Positions 19,011 through 28,244 of a stretch of DNA of 64,000 nt are shown here, piece by piece; positions within the stretch are counted from its first letter, which is position 1; every line of letters starts with the position of its first letter. The stretch lies in assembly GCF_947497695.1 (NCBI RefSeq), contig NZ_CANMHM010000008.1, positions 47,602 through 111,601 on the forward strand, in the 5' to 3' direction. The translations under genes were made by a program, and so were the position numbers. The notes below the pieces were generated by a model, which worked only from the letters and a program-made list of their open reading frames with translations, was not told the origin of the DNA and ran no database searches. Source of the DNA: an uncultured Polaribacter sp. (lineage in GTDB: Bacteria > Bacteroidota > Bacteroidia > Flavobacteriales > Flavobacteriaceae).

Positions 19011-19253
19011 ATGAAGAAAATACTTTCATATCCTTTAATAATATTGGTTCGTTTTTATCAAACAGCAATTTCGCCATTTACACCAGCAACTTGTAGGTAT
19101 AGTCCAACTTGCTCAAACTATACAATTGAAGCTTTGCAAAAACATGGTCTATTTTCTGGTGGATGGTTAGCCTTAAAAAGGATATTTAGTTGTCATCCTT
19201 GGGGTGGAAGTGGTTATGATCCAGTACCTGAAGAATTAGGGAACAGAGAATAA
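19011..19253 (+). CDS. yidD: Membrane protein insertion efficiency factor
   Basis: YidD is a small protein associated with Sec/YidC membrane insertion. This 80-residue product shows the whole family signature: [31 protein letters not shown], and [14 protein letters not shown] use the ATG at 19011, three bases after an in-frame TTG. It precedes lgt by 73 bp on the same strand. Confidence 0.92.
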   Translation: MKKILSYPLIILVRFYQTAISPFTPATCRYSPTCSNYTIEALQKHGLFSGGWLALKRIFSCHPWGGSGYDPVPEELGNRE

Positions 19254-19326
19254 AGAATAGATGTAAGACTTTTTTAACTTACAATTTCGACTTTAAATCA
19301 AAATTTTAAACCTTGAATAATAGATT

Positions 19327-20154
19327 ATGAGTTTTTTAGCAATAGAGTGGAATCCTTCCATAGGAATAGATTTAGGTTTTTTTGTAATTCGTTGGTACAG
19401 TTTAATGTTTGTAGCAGCTTTTTTGTTGGGTTTACATCTCATGAAAAAAATATATATTGAAGATAAAATTCCTGTAGAAAAATTAGATACTATTTTTATG
19501 TACGTTTTTATTTCTATGCTAATAGGAATGCGTTTAGGAGATGTGTTTTTTTACAGTTGGGACTATTATCAAAACCATTTGTTAGAAATATTTTTACCAT
19601 TTAAACAAGTTAATGGTACATGGAAATTTACAGGTTTTACTGGTTTTGCAAGTCATGGAGCTGCAATTGGTATTCCTATTGCCATGTATTTTTATGCCAA
19701 AAAACATTTAAGTAAACCTTGGTTATTTATTTTAGATAGATTGGGAATTATGGTTGCTTTGGCTGGGTTTTTTATACGTTTTGGTAATTTTTTTAATTCA
19801 GAAATTTATGGAAAGGAAACAGGCTCTAATTTTGGCGTTATCTTTAAAGCTAAAGGAGAAGTTGTTGCAAAACACCCAACACAATTGTATGAAGCTTTTA
19901 GTTATTTAGCATTATTCTTTGTTTTGTGGTTTTTATACTGGAAAACAGATAAGAAAAAACAAACAGGTTATTTATTTGGTTTGTTTACAGTAGTTTTATG
20001 GTCTTTACGTTTTGTAATTGAATTTGTTAAAGAACCACAAGTACAGCAAAGAGGACAAGAATGGTTTTTTAGCCCTTTAAACACAGGGCAAGTATTAAGT
20101 ATTCCTTTGGTTTTAATAGGTATATGGCTTATGTTTAGAAAGGTAACTAAGTAG
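19327..20154 (+). CDS. lgt: Prolipoprotein diacylglyceryl transferase
   Basis: Lgt transfers diacylglycerol from phosphatidylglycerol to the lipobox cysteine of prolipoproteins in the inner membrane. The 275-residue protein is strongly hydrophobic with about seven membrane segments. The family blocks are present: IRWYSLMF near the N-terminus, GFASHGAAIGI, the RFGNFFNSEIYGKET signature, HPTQLYEA, and a C-terminal LRFVIEFVKEPQ with GQVLSIPLV. Substrates in this window include the serine hydrolase and cyclophilin lipoproteins. Confidence 0.95.
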   Translation: MSFLAIEWNPSIGIDLGFFVIRWYSLMFVAAFLLGLHLMKKIYIEDKIPVEKLDTIFMYVFISMLIGMRLGDVFFYSWDYYQNHLLEIFLPFKQVNGTWKFTGFTGFASHGAAIGIPIAMYFYAKKHLSKPWLFILDRLGIMVALAGFFIRFGNFFNSEIYGKETGSNFGVIFKAKGEVVAKHPTQLYEAFSYLALFFVLWFLYWKTDKKKQTGYLFGLFTVVLWSLRFVIEFVKEPQVQQRGQEWFFSPLNTGQVLSIPLVLIGIWLMFRKVTK

Positions 20155-20181
20155 TCTCTTTACTATTTAATTAGCTTTTTG

Positions 20182-20189
20182 TATATTTG
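20182..20189 (+). promoter_or_regulatory. -7 box TATATTTG of the first paralogue
   Basis: This exact TAnnTTTG match ends 39 nt before the ATG. The same octamer precedes both other paralogues at a similar distance. Confidence 0.55.
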
Positions 20190-20227
20190 CTGCATAATTA
20201 ATTTACCCCTAAATACTGCAATTAGTT

Positions 20228-23200
20228 ATGAAAAATAAAATTCAGATTTTCCTGTGCTTTATCATACTGCTTCAAACAAACCTTTATGCACAAAGTTTAA
20301 CTTATTCAGGTACAGATGCTTTTAAAATTGCAAATGCCAATTTTGTTGATGCTACCACTATTTTTTCTTTTGAAAATGCTCCTTCAGGAATGGCTTTTGG
20401 AGATTCTGGAACTAAGTTTTATACAACTGGAACTGGTGGAGATGTAATAATTCAACACAATTTAACAGTAGCATATGATTTATCTACTATAGATGATATA
20501 GATGCTTTTTTTGATGTTTCTGGTCAAGAAACAGCACCACAAGATATTGTATTTAATTCTAGTGGTTCTAAAATGTATATTGCTGGAGATACAGGTAATG
20601 ATATTACAGAATACAGTTTGTCTACAAACTGGGATGTTAGTTCAGCTTCATTAAATGGTACTTTTAATTTTGAGGCAGCTGTTTTTGCCTTTGATGCATT
20701 ACCTGATCCAAACAATGCTCAAAGGCCAACTGGAATGTCTTTTAATAATGATGGCTTAAAAATGTTTATTGTTGATAGGAATAAAGATAATGTATATGAG
20801 TTTGATTTAACAACAGCTTATGATATTTCTACAACAAGTAGCGTTATTAATGTATTAGATATTAGTGGACAAGAATTAAATGCAAGGGCAGTTATTTTTA
20901 ATAATGATGGTAGTGAAATGTACGTATTAGGTACATCAGGTGATGATGTAAATATTTATACTTTTTCGCCAGGAAATGAATACGATTTGTCTAACGCAAC
21001 TTTTTCATCAACTTATTCTGTCTCAGCCCAAGAAACAGCACCTCAAGGTATGCTGTTTAATAATTTAGGAACAAAATTTTATATAATTGGATCCAATGGA
21101 GATGATGTAAATGAGTATACATTATCTACTAATTTTGATTTTACATCTACAGTTACTCATTTAGACAGCTATCCAATTCAGTCTTTTGAAATTGCTCCTC
21201 AAGATATTTTATTTAATAATGATGGAACTAAAATGTATGTTGTAGGAGATTCACAAAATAGGGTTGTTCAAAGCTCTCTATCAGTTCCTTATGATGTAAG
21301 TACAGCTACGTTAGATATTGCTTACAATGTATTAGAGTCTCAACCAAGAGGAATGACTTTTAATAACGATGGTTTAAAATTTTATATAGTAGATGCCTCA
21401 CAGGATGAAGTTAGTGAATATTCATTATCAATAGCGTATGATCTTACATCAACAGTCACAAATTTAGGAGTTTATGATATATCTTCAGATGATGATAATC
21501 CTACAAGTATTGCTTTTAATGATGATGGGACCTTGTTGTTCATTTTAGGAAATCAAACAATGTCTAGTGTAAATGATGTGATTGTGTATACATTAACACC
21601 AGGATATGATTTATCAGATATTTCTTCAGGCCCAACAGGTAGGTTTTCAGTAAATGCACAAGACTCTTCACCTTTAGGGATGTCTTTTAATAATGATGGA
21701 ACAAGCCTTTTTGTAATTGGTAATGGAGGAAATGATATTAATGAATACAGTTTAAATACTGCTTATGATTTATTAACGGTAACACCAACTTTTGTTCAAA
21801 ATATTTCAATTGCAGCTCAAGATGATTTGCCTTCTGGTATAGCATTTAATGCCTCAGGATCTAAGTTTTTTATCTCAGGGAATAGGGGTAATGATATCAA
21901 CGAATATTTCACACTAAAATATAATGAAGTTTCAGCCTCAAATAACGGATCAATAGATAATACAAGCCCATTAATAATTACTTTAACAGGAGATACTTTT
22001 TTTGCAAGTTCAGGAGTTTTTACAGATTCAGAAGTTATTATTGATAATGTACCAGAAGGTTTAACAGCGGTTCTTACCTTGAATTCAAATACAGAAGCAG
22101 AATTAACATTTACAGGTAAAGCAAACAGTCATCTTAATAGTGATGAGTTGGCAGCAAATTTAGTGTTTACATTTACAGATGCTGCATTTACAAGCTCTAA
22201 TGCTGCAGAGGTTTTAGGAGCAGTAGGTTATGGAGATGTTTTAGATTTTGATTATGTAGAATGTGCAGACAATGAAATTGTGTATGATGGAAGTTGGTCT
22301 GGTGGTAATAATTCTGGTGTACCAGATGATAGTATTATAGATTTAGCCAAAGGAATTAGAGTAGAAGATAATATTACTATAACAGCAAACACAAATTGCG
22401 ATTGTTTGCAGGTAGAAGATGGGCAAACCTTAACTATTTCAGATGGTGTTGAGTTAACAGTAGCAAACTCTTTAGAGTTAGAAGGAGACATTCGTTTGTT
22501 GGGAAATGCACAGTTAATACAAACTCATACAGGGGAAAAAAACATATCTGGATCTGGTAATTTGTATAAAGATGTTAAAGGATCCCTTTCAAATGTGTAT
22601 CAATCTGGTTATTGGACCTCACCAGTAACAACAGATGGTTTAACGTATACAATTGCAAGTGTTTTAAAAGATGGTACTACTCCCTTAACTGCAACAGGAA
22701 ACCCTGCTGATATTGATTTTATTACAGGTTTTGACGGAGAAACTTCTACACCAATTAAATTAAGTACTAGATGGTTAAATAAACTTGTAAATAGCGATAA
22801 TTGGACAAGAATAGATGAAGATACAGAGTTAAACCCTGGAGAGGGTTTTAATAAAAAAAGCACAGGAAATCCAGCAGGCCAAAATTATACTTTTGTAGGT
22901 AAACCAAATGGAGGCCAATATCAATATACAATTAGTCCTTTTGGTTCTGGTATTTATAGTCTTTATGGTAACCCTTATGCCTCACCAATAGATGCAGATG
23001 CCTTTATTTTTGACAATGCTACAACAGCAGGTAGTATTTTAGGAGCTTTACATTTTTATGAGGCAGGTATTGATTTTTCTCACGTAACATCAGAATATAC
23101 AGGTGGTTATGCAACAAGAACTTCAGGTATAGGAACTCCTGCTCCAGAATTAATTGGTGTTGGCCCAGGAGGTAGAACTCCAGGTCAAAATATTGCTGTT

Positions 23201-23998
23201 GGTCAAGCTTTTTTTGTAGAGGCTTCTGCTAGTGGTGGTACAGTTACTTTTAATAATAACCAAAGAAGTTTTGATGCCTCTACACAGTTTTTTGGTAAAA
23301 CAAATAGGGTTGCAAAGAAACAAGCCACAAGTTTTCCTGTGTTAAGAATTGGCTTTGAGTTTCCTTTTGCAAATACAACCTATCATAGACAAGTTGCAGT
23401 AGCTTTTAGAGGGTTAACAGACGCCTATGAAAATGGTTTTGAAGGGCAAATGTTAGACTATAAAGCTACAGATATGGCTTTAAAAATAAAGAATAGAGAC
23501 CTTCCTTATGCTATAGTTGGTATCGAAGATTTTAATAATTCTTTAACAATACCTTTACAGGTTAATACTGATGCAGACAGAGATGTATCATTTATGATAG
23601 ATGAAAATTTAAGCTTAAATAGCAATATTTATTTATACGATAGCCTTACAGATAATTATTACAATATTACTACTCAAGATGCTATCATTAACCTTTCTAC
23701 TGGTAGTTATAATGATCGATTTTTCATCACTTTTAAAGCCCCTGTATTAAGTACTCAAAAACCAGAATTAGCTAAGGTTAATATTCTCAATAAAAAAGAA
23801 ACACTTTTAATATCATCAAAAGATATTTTAAACCAAGTTGTAATTTACAATATGCTAGGTCAGAATATTGCGACTGTAACTAACTCTTCAAAAGAAACAG
23901 AGATAAAAGTAAATACAGCTGACCTTAAAAAAGGTATTTATATTGTAAAGATTCATAGTAACAAAGGAAGCTTAACTAAAAAAATAATTTTAAAATAA
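20228..23998 (+). CDS. Secreted propeller-repeat protein with T9SS sorting domain, paralogue 1
   Basis: This 1,256-residue exported protein starts with a signal peptide (MKNKIQIFLCFIILLQTNLYAQS). Residues about 45-570 hold ten repeats of 50-60 residues, each with a core like FNNDGTKMYVVG followed by a segment like NEYSLSTAYDLST; this suggests one or two beta-propellers. Then come an Ig-like stretch (about 575-680), a Cys-bearing segment (ECADNEIVYDG, TNCDCLQVEDGQTL) leading to a beta-helix-like part, a region of about 400 residues, and a type A sorting domain (about 1180-1256, ending YIVKIHSNKGSLTKKIILK). The function is unknown; surface or secreted location is inferred from the T9SS tail. 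Confidence 0.85.
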   Translation: MKNKIQIFLCFIILLQTNLYAQSLTYSGTDAFKIANANFVDATTIFSFENAPSGMAFGDSGTKFYTTGTGGDVIIQHNLTVAYDLSTIDDIDAFFDVSGQETAPQDIVFNSSGSKMYIAGDTGNDITEYSLSTNWDVSSASLNGTFNFEAAVFAFDALPDPNNAQRPTGMSFNNDGLKMFIVDRNKDNVYEFDLTTAYDISTTSSVINVLDISGQELNARAVIFNNDGSEMYVLGTSGDDVNIYTFSPGNEYDLSNATFSSTYSVSAQETAPQGMLFNNLGTKFYIIGSNGDDVNEYTLSTNFDFTSTVTHLDSYPIQSFEIAPQDILFNNDGTKMYVVGDSQNRVVQSSLSVPYDVSTATLDIAYNVLESQPRGMTFNNDGLKFYIVDASQDEVSEYSLSIAYDLTSTVTNLGVYDISSDDDNPTSIAFNDDGTLLFILGNQTMSSVNDVIVYTLTPGYDLSDISSGPTGRFSVNAQDSSPLGMSFNNDGTSLFVIGNGGNDINEYSLNTAYDLLTVTPTFVQNISIAAQDDLPSGIAFNASGSKFFISGNRGNDINEYFTLKYNEVSASNNGSIDNTSPLIITLTGDTFFASSGVFTDSEVIIDNVPEGLTAVLTLNSNTEAELTFTGKANSHLNSDELAANLVFTFTDAAFTSSNAAEVLGAVGYGDVLDFDYVECADNEIVYDGSWSGGNNSGVPDDSIIDLAKGIRVEDNITITANTNCDCLQVEDGQTLTISDGVELTVANSLELEGDIRLLGNAQLIQTHTGEKNISGSGNLYKDVKGSLSNVYQSGYWTSPVTTDGLTYTIASVLKDGTTPLTATGNPADIDFITGFDGETSTPIKLSTRWLNKLVNSDNWTRIDEDTELNPGEGFNKKSTGNPAGQNYTFVGKPNGGQYQYTISPFGSGIYSLYGNPYASPIDADAFIFDNATTAGSILGALHFYEAGIDFSHVTSEYTGGYATRTSGIGTPAPELIGVGPGGRTPGQNIAVGQAFFVEASASGGTVTFNNNQRSFDASTQFFGKTNRVAKKQATSFPVLRIGFEFPFANTTYHRQVAVAFRGLTDAYENGFEGQMLDYKATDMALKIKNRDLPYAIVGIEDFNNSLTIPLQVNTDADRDVSFMIDENLSLNSNIYLYDSLTDNYYNITTQDAIINLSTGSYNDRFFITFKAPVLSTQKPELAKVNILNKKETLLISSKDILNQVVIYNMLGQNIATVTNSSKETEIKVNTADLKKGIYIVKIHSNKGSLTKKIILK

Positions 23999-24057
23999 TT
24001 ATTCTATATATTTTAACTTTGTTACTGAATATAAAAAAAATATAACTATAATTTTCT

Positions 24058-24065
24058 TATATTTG
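24058..24065 (+). promoter_or_regulatory. -7 box TATATTTG of the second paralogue
   Basis: This exact TAnnTTTG match ends 48 nt before the ATG. It implies the gene can be transcribed independently of the first paralogue. Confidence 0.55.
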
Positions 24066-24112
24066 TATACTTTATATTATTATTCATTTCCCCCTTGTAA
24101 ATTTAAATACCT

Positions 24113-27100
24113 ATGAAAAAGAACTATATTCTAGTAACTTTTGTGTTTACGTTGTTACAAACCTCATTAAACGCACAAAGTTTAACGTATCCTAATAGTT
24201 ATAATTTAAATGCACCAACTCATATTGGAGATTATGGTGTCCCTAGACAAGAAATTAAACCCACAGGTATGATTTTTGGAGATAGTGGTACAAAATTTTA
24301 CACAGTAGGTTCTGAAGGAGATTTTGTATTACAATACACTTTAAGTACAGCTTATGATGTATCTACTATTAGTGGTATTGTAAATTATTTTGATGTTTCT
24401 GGCGAAGAATCAAATCCTCAAGATGTTATTTTTAACGCTGCAGGAACAAAAATGTATATTCTTGGTGGAGCAGGAGATGATATAACTGAATACGTTGTAT
24501 CCACAGCTTGGGATATTAGTAGTATAGATACAGCAACTAATATTCCTGTTGTTTTTGATGTAAAAGATAAAGTAGATACACACTTAGCAACAACAAACCA
24601 AGGTGATGACTTATCTGGTTTTAGATTTAATGATGATGGAACAAGACTGTTTGTTGTAGATTATAGTTCAGACAGAGTTTATCAGTTTAATTTAACTTTA
24701 GCAAATGCCTTTGATATTTCTATGGCAGGTTTTGTAGTTGCTAGTATGAATATTAGTGGAGAAGAAAACCAAGCAAGAGCTATTGAGTTTAATAATGATG
24801 GAACACAGTTATATATTATAGGACATGAAGATGATGAAGTAAATACTTACAATTTAATGACAGGTTATTCTTTATCAACTTTTACAACTAAAACAGTTTC
24901 AATAAGTCTAACAGCAGAAGATGACCCAGAAGCATTACTAATAAACAATACAGGTACAAAGGTTTATGTTGCAGGGTTGATAGATCAGGATATAAAAGAA
25001 TACAGTTTATCTCCAGGTTACGATTTTAGTTCTATATCTGCTACACCAGATGCTACAACAATATTTGCAACACTAGAATTAAACCCTCAAGGAATGGTTT
25101 TCAATACTGATGGTACAAAGTTGTTTGTTGTTGGTTCAACTTCAGATAGAGTTTTAGAAATTAGTCTTTCAACACCTTATGATATTAGTTCAGGTACTTT
25201 AATCGCCTCTTTTTCTATTGCTGATAAACAAAAAAATCCAAGAGGTTTAGCATTTAATAGTCTAGGTGATAAGCTTTTTATAATTGGTAATGATAATGAT
25301 TGGATTAACCAATATAATTTAACAGGTCCTTTTGATTTATCATCTACAATTACGCATGAGGATGATTTTTCTGTAAATATTCCTGCTACAGGAAGTGAAA
25401 ACAGTCCAACTGATATGTATTTCAATGAAACAGGAACAAAATTATTTGTTTTAGGTACTGGTAATGATAAGGTTTATCAATTTTCATTAGCACCAGCCTA
25501 TGATTTAACTGCTGCAACAGGTAGTGTAACTTTTGATGGAGATTATAGTATAAGTGGAGAAACATCTCCTCAAGGAATTGCTTTTAGTGTAACAGGTAAT
25601 AAAATGTATATAGCTGGTGATTCTGGTAATGATATTAATGAATTTACTTTAACTAACAATTTTGACCTAACAACTGGTACAATAACAAATTCAAATACTT
25701 TCTCAATTCTTAATGAAGAAGACACCATTACAGATATTATTTTTAGTAATGATGGATCTCGTTTTGCTATTTGTGGTACTGGAGATGATGAGATGAACCA
25801 GTACTTTACAAAAACAGTTTTACCAGAAACGATAGCTAATGATGGTACAATAGATGATGTAACTACCCCTTTTATAATTACTTTGACAGGAGGAGCATCC
25901 TTTTTTGCTAGTTCAGGCCTATTTTCTGATACTGAAGTTACATTTGGAGGCGTTCCAGAAGGATTAACCCCAGTTTTAAGCCTTAATTCTGCTACTCAAG
26001 CACAGTTAACATTTACAGGTAAGGCAAATAGCCATTTAAATAGTGATGAAGCCTTAGTTAATTTGTCTGTTACATTTACAGATGCAGCTTTTGCATCGTT
26101 AAACGCAGCTGATGTTTCACAAGCTATTGGGTATACTAATTTTTTAGATTTTGACTACATTGAATGTGCAGACAATCAAATTGTATATGATGGAAGTTCT
26201 TGGGCAGGAGGTAACAATGCAGGAGTGCCAGACAATGGAGTTACAGACCTAGGAAAAGCAATAAGAGTTCAAGGAGATGTTACTATTACAGCAAACACAA
26301 ATTGTGATTGTTTACATATAGAAAGTGGTCAAACACTTGTTGTTGCAGATGGAGTAGAGTTAACAATAGCAAATGCTTTAGAGTTAGAAGGAGATATTCG
26401 CCTATTGGGAGATGCCCAATTAATACAAACCCATTCAGGAGTTAAAAATGCTTCTGGTTCTGGTAATTTATACAAAGATGTATTAGGCTCTTTAACAAAT
26501 GTTTTTCAAAGTGGTTATTGGTCATCACCAGTAACAACAGATGGGGTAACTTATACTATTAGTGGAGTTTTAAAAGATGGAACAACTCCATTATCAGCTA
26601 CCAGTTTAATTACTGATATTAATTTTATAGCTGGTTTTGATGGAGAAACTTCTACACCGATAAAAATAAGTACAAGATGGCTTGCTAAATTAGTAAATAG
26701 TAGTGCTTTTGAAAGTTTAAATGAAAGTACAGGTTTATTAAACCCAGGAGAAGGTTTTAATAAAAAAAGTACAGGAAATGGATCAGGACAAAATTACACT
26801 TTTGTAGGTAGACCAAATGATGGAGAATACCAGTATGATATTAGTCCTTTTGGAGCAGGTATTTACAGTCTTTATGGTAATCCTTATGCGTCTCCAATAG
26901 ATGCAGATACATTTTTATTTGACAATGCTACAACAGCAGGGAGTATCAAAGGAACGCTATACTTTTACCAAGCTGGTATTGATTTTTCTCATGTAACATC
27001 AGAATATACAGGTGGTTATGCAACAAGAGTAATTGGTATGGGAGCTATTGCTCCAGAATTAAGTGGTTTAGGAGGAGGAGGTAAAATTCCAGGACAAAAC

Positions 27101-27901
27101 ATTGGTATTGGTCAAGCTTTTTTTGTAGAAGCTTCTGTTTCAGGAGGAACCGTTACATTTAACAATGACCAAAGAGTTTTTGATACTTCAACACTATTTT
27201 TTAGTAAATCAGCAACTGCAAAAAAGACTACTGATTTTCCAGTTTTAAGAATTGGTTTTGAGTTTCCTTTAGAAGGAAATACTTATCATAGACAAGTAGC
27301 TGTTGGTCTTAGAGGGCTTACAAATAATTATGAAAATGGATTTGAAGCAGAAATGTGGGATTATAAATCTACAGATATGGCTTTAAAAATAGATGGAACA
27401 GATCTGCCTTATGCCATAACAGGGATAGGAAATTTTGATACATCTCTTAAAATTCCATTAGCAGTTCAAGCTGATTCTGATAGAGATGTAACTTTTAAAA
27501 TTGATGAAAACCTAAGTTTAGATACAAATATTTACTTGTTTGATTCTACTGCAGACACTTATTATGATATTACTTCTCAAGATGCAACAATTAGTCTTAC
27601 TGAAGGTAATTATGATGATCGTTTTTTTATAACATTTAGCGATGTTGCTTTAAGTGTGCAAGAAAATACTATTGCTAAAGTAACCATTTCAAATACTAAT
27701 GGAGCACTTTTAGTATCTTCTAAAGATTTGTTAGAGCAGGTTTCAATTTACAATATATTAGGTCAGAATGTTGCAACAATAAATAATTCTTTAAAAGAAC
27801 CAGAAATAAAAGTAAATACAACTAATTTAAAAAGTGGAATTTATATAGTAAAAGCTAAAAATTCTAAAGGTAACTTTACACAAAAAGTTATAATTGATTA
27901 A
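24113..27901 (+). CDS. Secreted propeller-repeat protein with T9SS sorting domain, paralogue 2
   Basis: At 1,262 residues this protein has the same architecture as the preceding gene: signal peptide (…LNAQS), ten FNxDGTKxFVVG-type repeats (about 45-575), an Ig-like stretch, the ECADNQIVYDG and TNCDCLHIE segment, a conserved region including SLYGNPYASPIDAD and HVTSEYTGGYATR, and a sorting domain (VSIYNILGQNVATINN...). It is closer to paralogue 3 than to paralogue 1, especially at the N-terminus (SLTYPNSYNL) and over the last 250 residues. No enzymatic motif is recognised. It may bind surfaces, glycans or host material, but that is speculation. Confidence 0.85.
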   Translation: MKKNYILVTFVFTLLQTSLNAQSLTYPNSYNLNAPTHIGDYGVPRQEIKPTGMIFGDSGTKFYTVGSEGDFVLQYTLSTAYDVSTISGIVNYFDVSGEESNPQDVIFNAAGTKMYILGGAGDDITEYVVSTAWDISSIDTATNIPVVFDVKDKVDTHLATTNQGDDLSGFRFNDDGTRLFVVDYSSDRVYQFNLTLANAFDISMAGFVVASMNISGEENQARAIEFNNDGTQLYIIGHEDDEVNTYNLMTGYSLSTFTTKTVSISLTAEDDPEALLINNTGTKVYVAGLIDQDIKEYSLSPGYDFSSISATPDATTIFATLELNPQGMVFNTDGTKLFVVGSTSDRVLEISLSTPYDISSGTLIASFSIADKQKNPRGLAFNSLGDKLFIIGNDNDWINQYNLTGPFDLSSTITHEDDFSVNIPATGSENSPTDMYFNETGTKLFVLGTGNDKVYQFSLAPAYDLTAATGSVTFDGDYSISGETSPQGIAFSVTGNKMYIAGDSGNDINEFTLTNNFDLTTGTITNSNTFSILNEEDTITDIIFSNDGSRFAICGTGDDEMNQYFTKTVLPETIANDGTIDDVTTPFIITLTGGASFFASSGLFSDTEVTFGGVPEGLTPVLSLNSATQAQLTFTGKANSHLNSDEALVNLSVTFTDAAFASLNAADVSQAIGYTNFLDFDYIECADNQIVYDGSSWAGGNNAGVPDNGVTDLGKAIRVQGDVTITANTNCDCLHIESGQTLVVADGVELTIANALELEGDIRLLGDAQLIQTHSGVKNASGSGNLYKDVLGSLTNVFQSGYWSSPVTTDGVTYTISGVLKDGTTPLSATSLITDINFIAGFDGETSTPIKISTRWLAKLVNSSAFESLNESTGLLNPGEGFNKKSTGNGSGQNYTFVGRPNDGEYQYDISPFGAGIYSLYGNPYASPIDADTFLFDNATTAGSIKGTLYFYQAGIDFSHVTSEYTGGYATRVIGMGAIAPELSGLGGGGKIPGQNIGIGQAFFVEASVSGGTVTFNNDQRVFDTSTLFFSKSATAKKTTDFPVLRIGFEFPLEGNTYHRQVAVGLRGLTNNYENGFEAEMWDYKSTDMALKIDGTDLPYAITGIGNFDTSLKIPLAVQADSDRDVTFKIDENLSLDTNIYLFDSTADTYYDITSQDATISLTEGNYDDRFFITFSDVALSVQENTIAKVTISNTNGALLVSSKDLLEQVSIYNILGQNVATINNSLKEPEIKVNTTNLKSGIYIVKAKNSKGNFTQKVIID

Positions 27902-27961
27902 ACTTTATTCACTAATTTTTTAATTATATTATATTAGTAATTAAAAGTTTAGTTCAAATAT

Positions 27962-28011
27962 AAAAGCAATATTTATCAGTCATTACAAAGACTATAGATA
28001 TTGCTTTTTTT
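27962..28011 (+). terminator. Intrinsic terminator of paralogue 2
   Basis: AAAAGCAATAT pairs with ATATTGCTTTT across a loop of about 25 nt, followed by more T. The loop is long, but the stem and T-run are good. Confidence 0.6.
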
Positions 28012-28193
28012 ATGGAATTTTTTTAAGAGTTGGTTTAGTTTAAAAGTGTTTATATATTTTCTTTACTATTAAGTAAATAGTTTTTTAACTAATTGTGATG
28101 TTATTTCTATTTTTTCTGTGCTATATAAAGTTTAAATAGATGTTAGTGAATTAATATCCTTTTATTATAAATTATTCTAATATATAATTTATG

Positions 28194-28201
28194 TATATTT
28201 G
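28194..28201 (+). promoter_or_regulatory. -7 box TATATTTG of the third paralogue
   Basis: This exact TAnnTTTG match ends 44 nt before the ATG, downstream of the terminator of paralogue 2. Confidence 0.55.
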
Positions 28202-28244
28202 TGAATCAAACATTATTGTTAACCTCTAATAAGTCTAATTTGCT

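Larger units (their letters stand above)
27902..28244. other. Intergenic spacer between paralogues 2 and 3
   Basis: These 343 bases hold a terminator for paralogue 2 (27962-28011) and the -7 box of paralogue 3 (28194-28201). The stretch between them is very AT-rich; I see no ORF or RNA gene in it. Confidence 0.6.
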
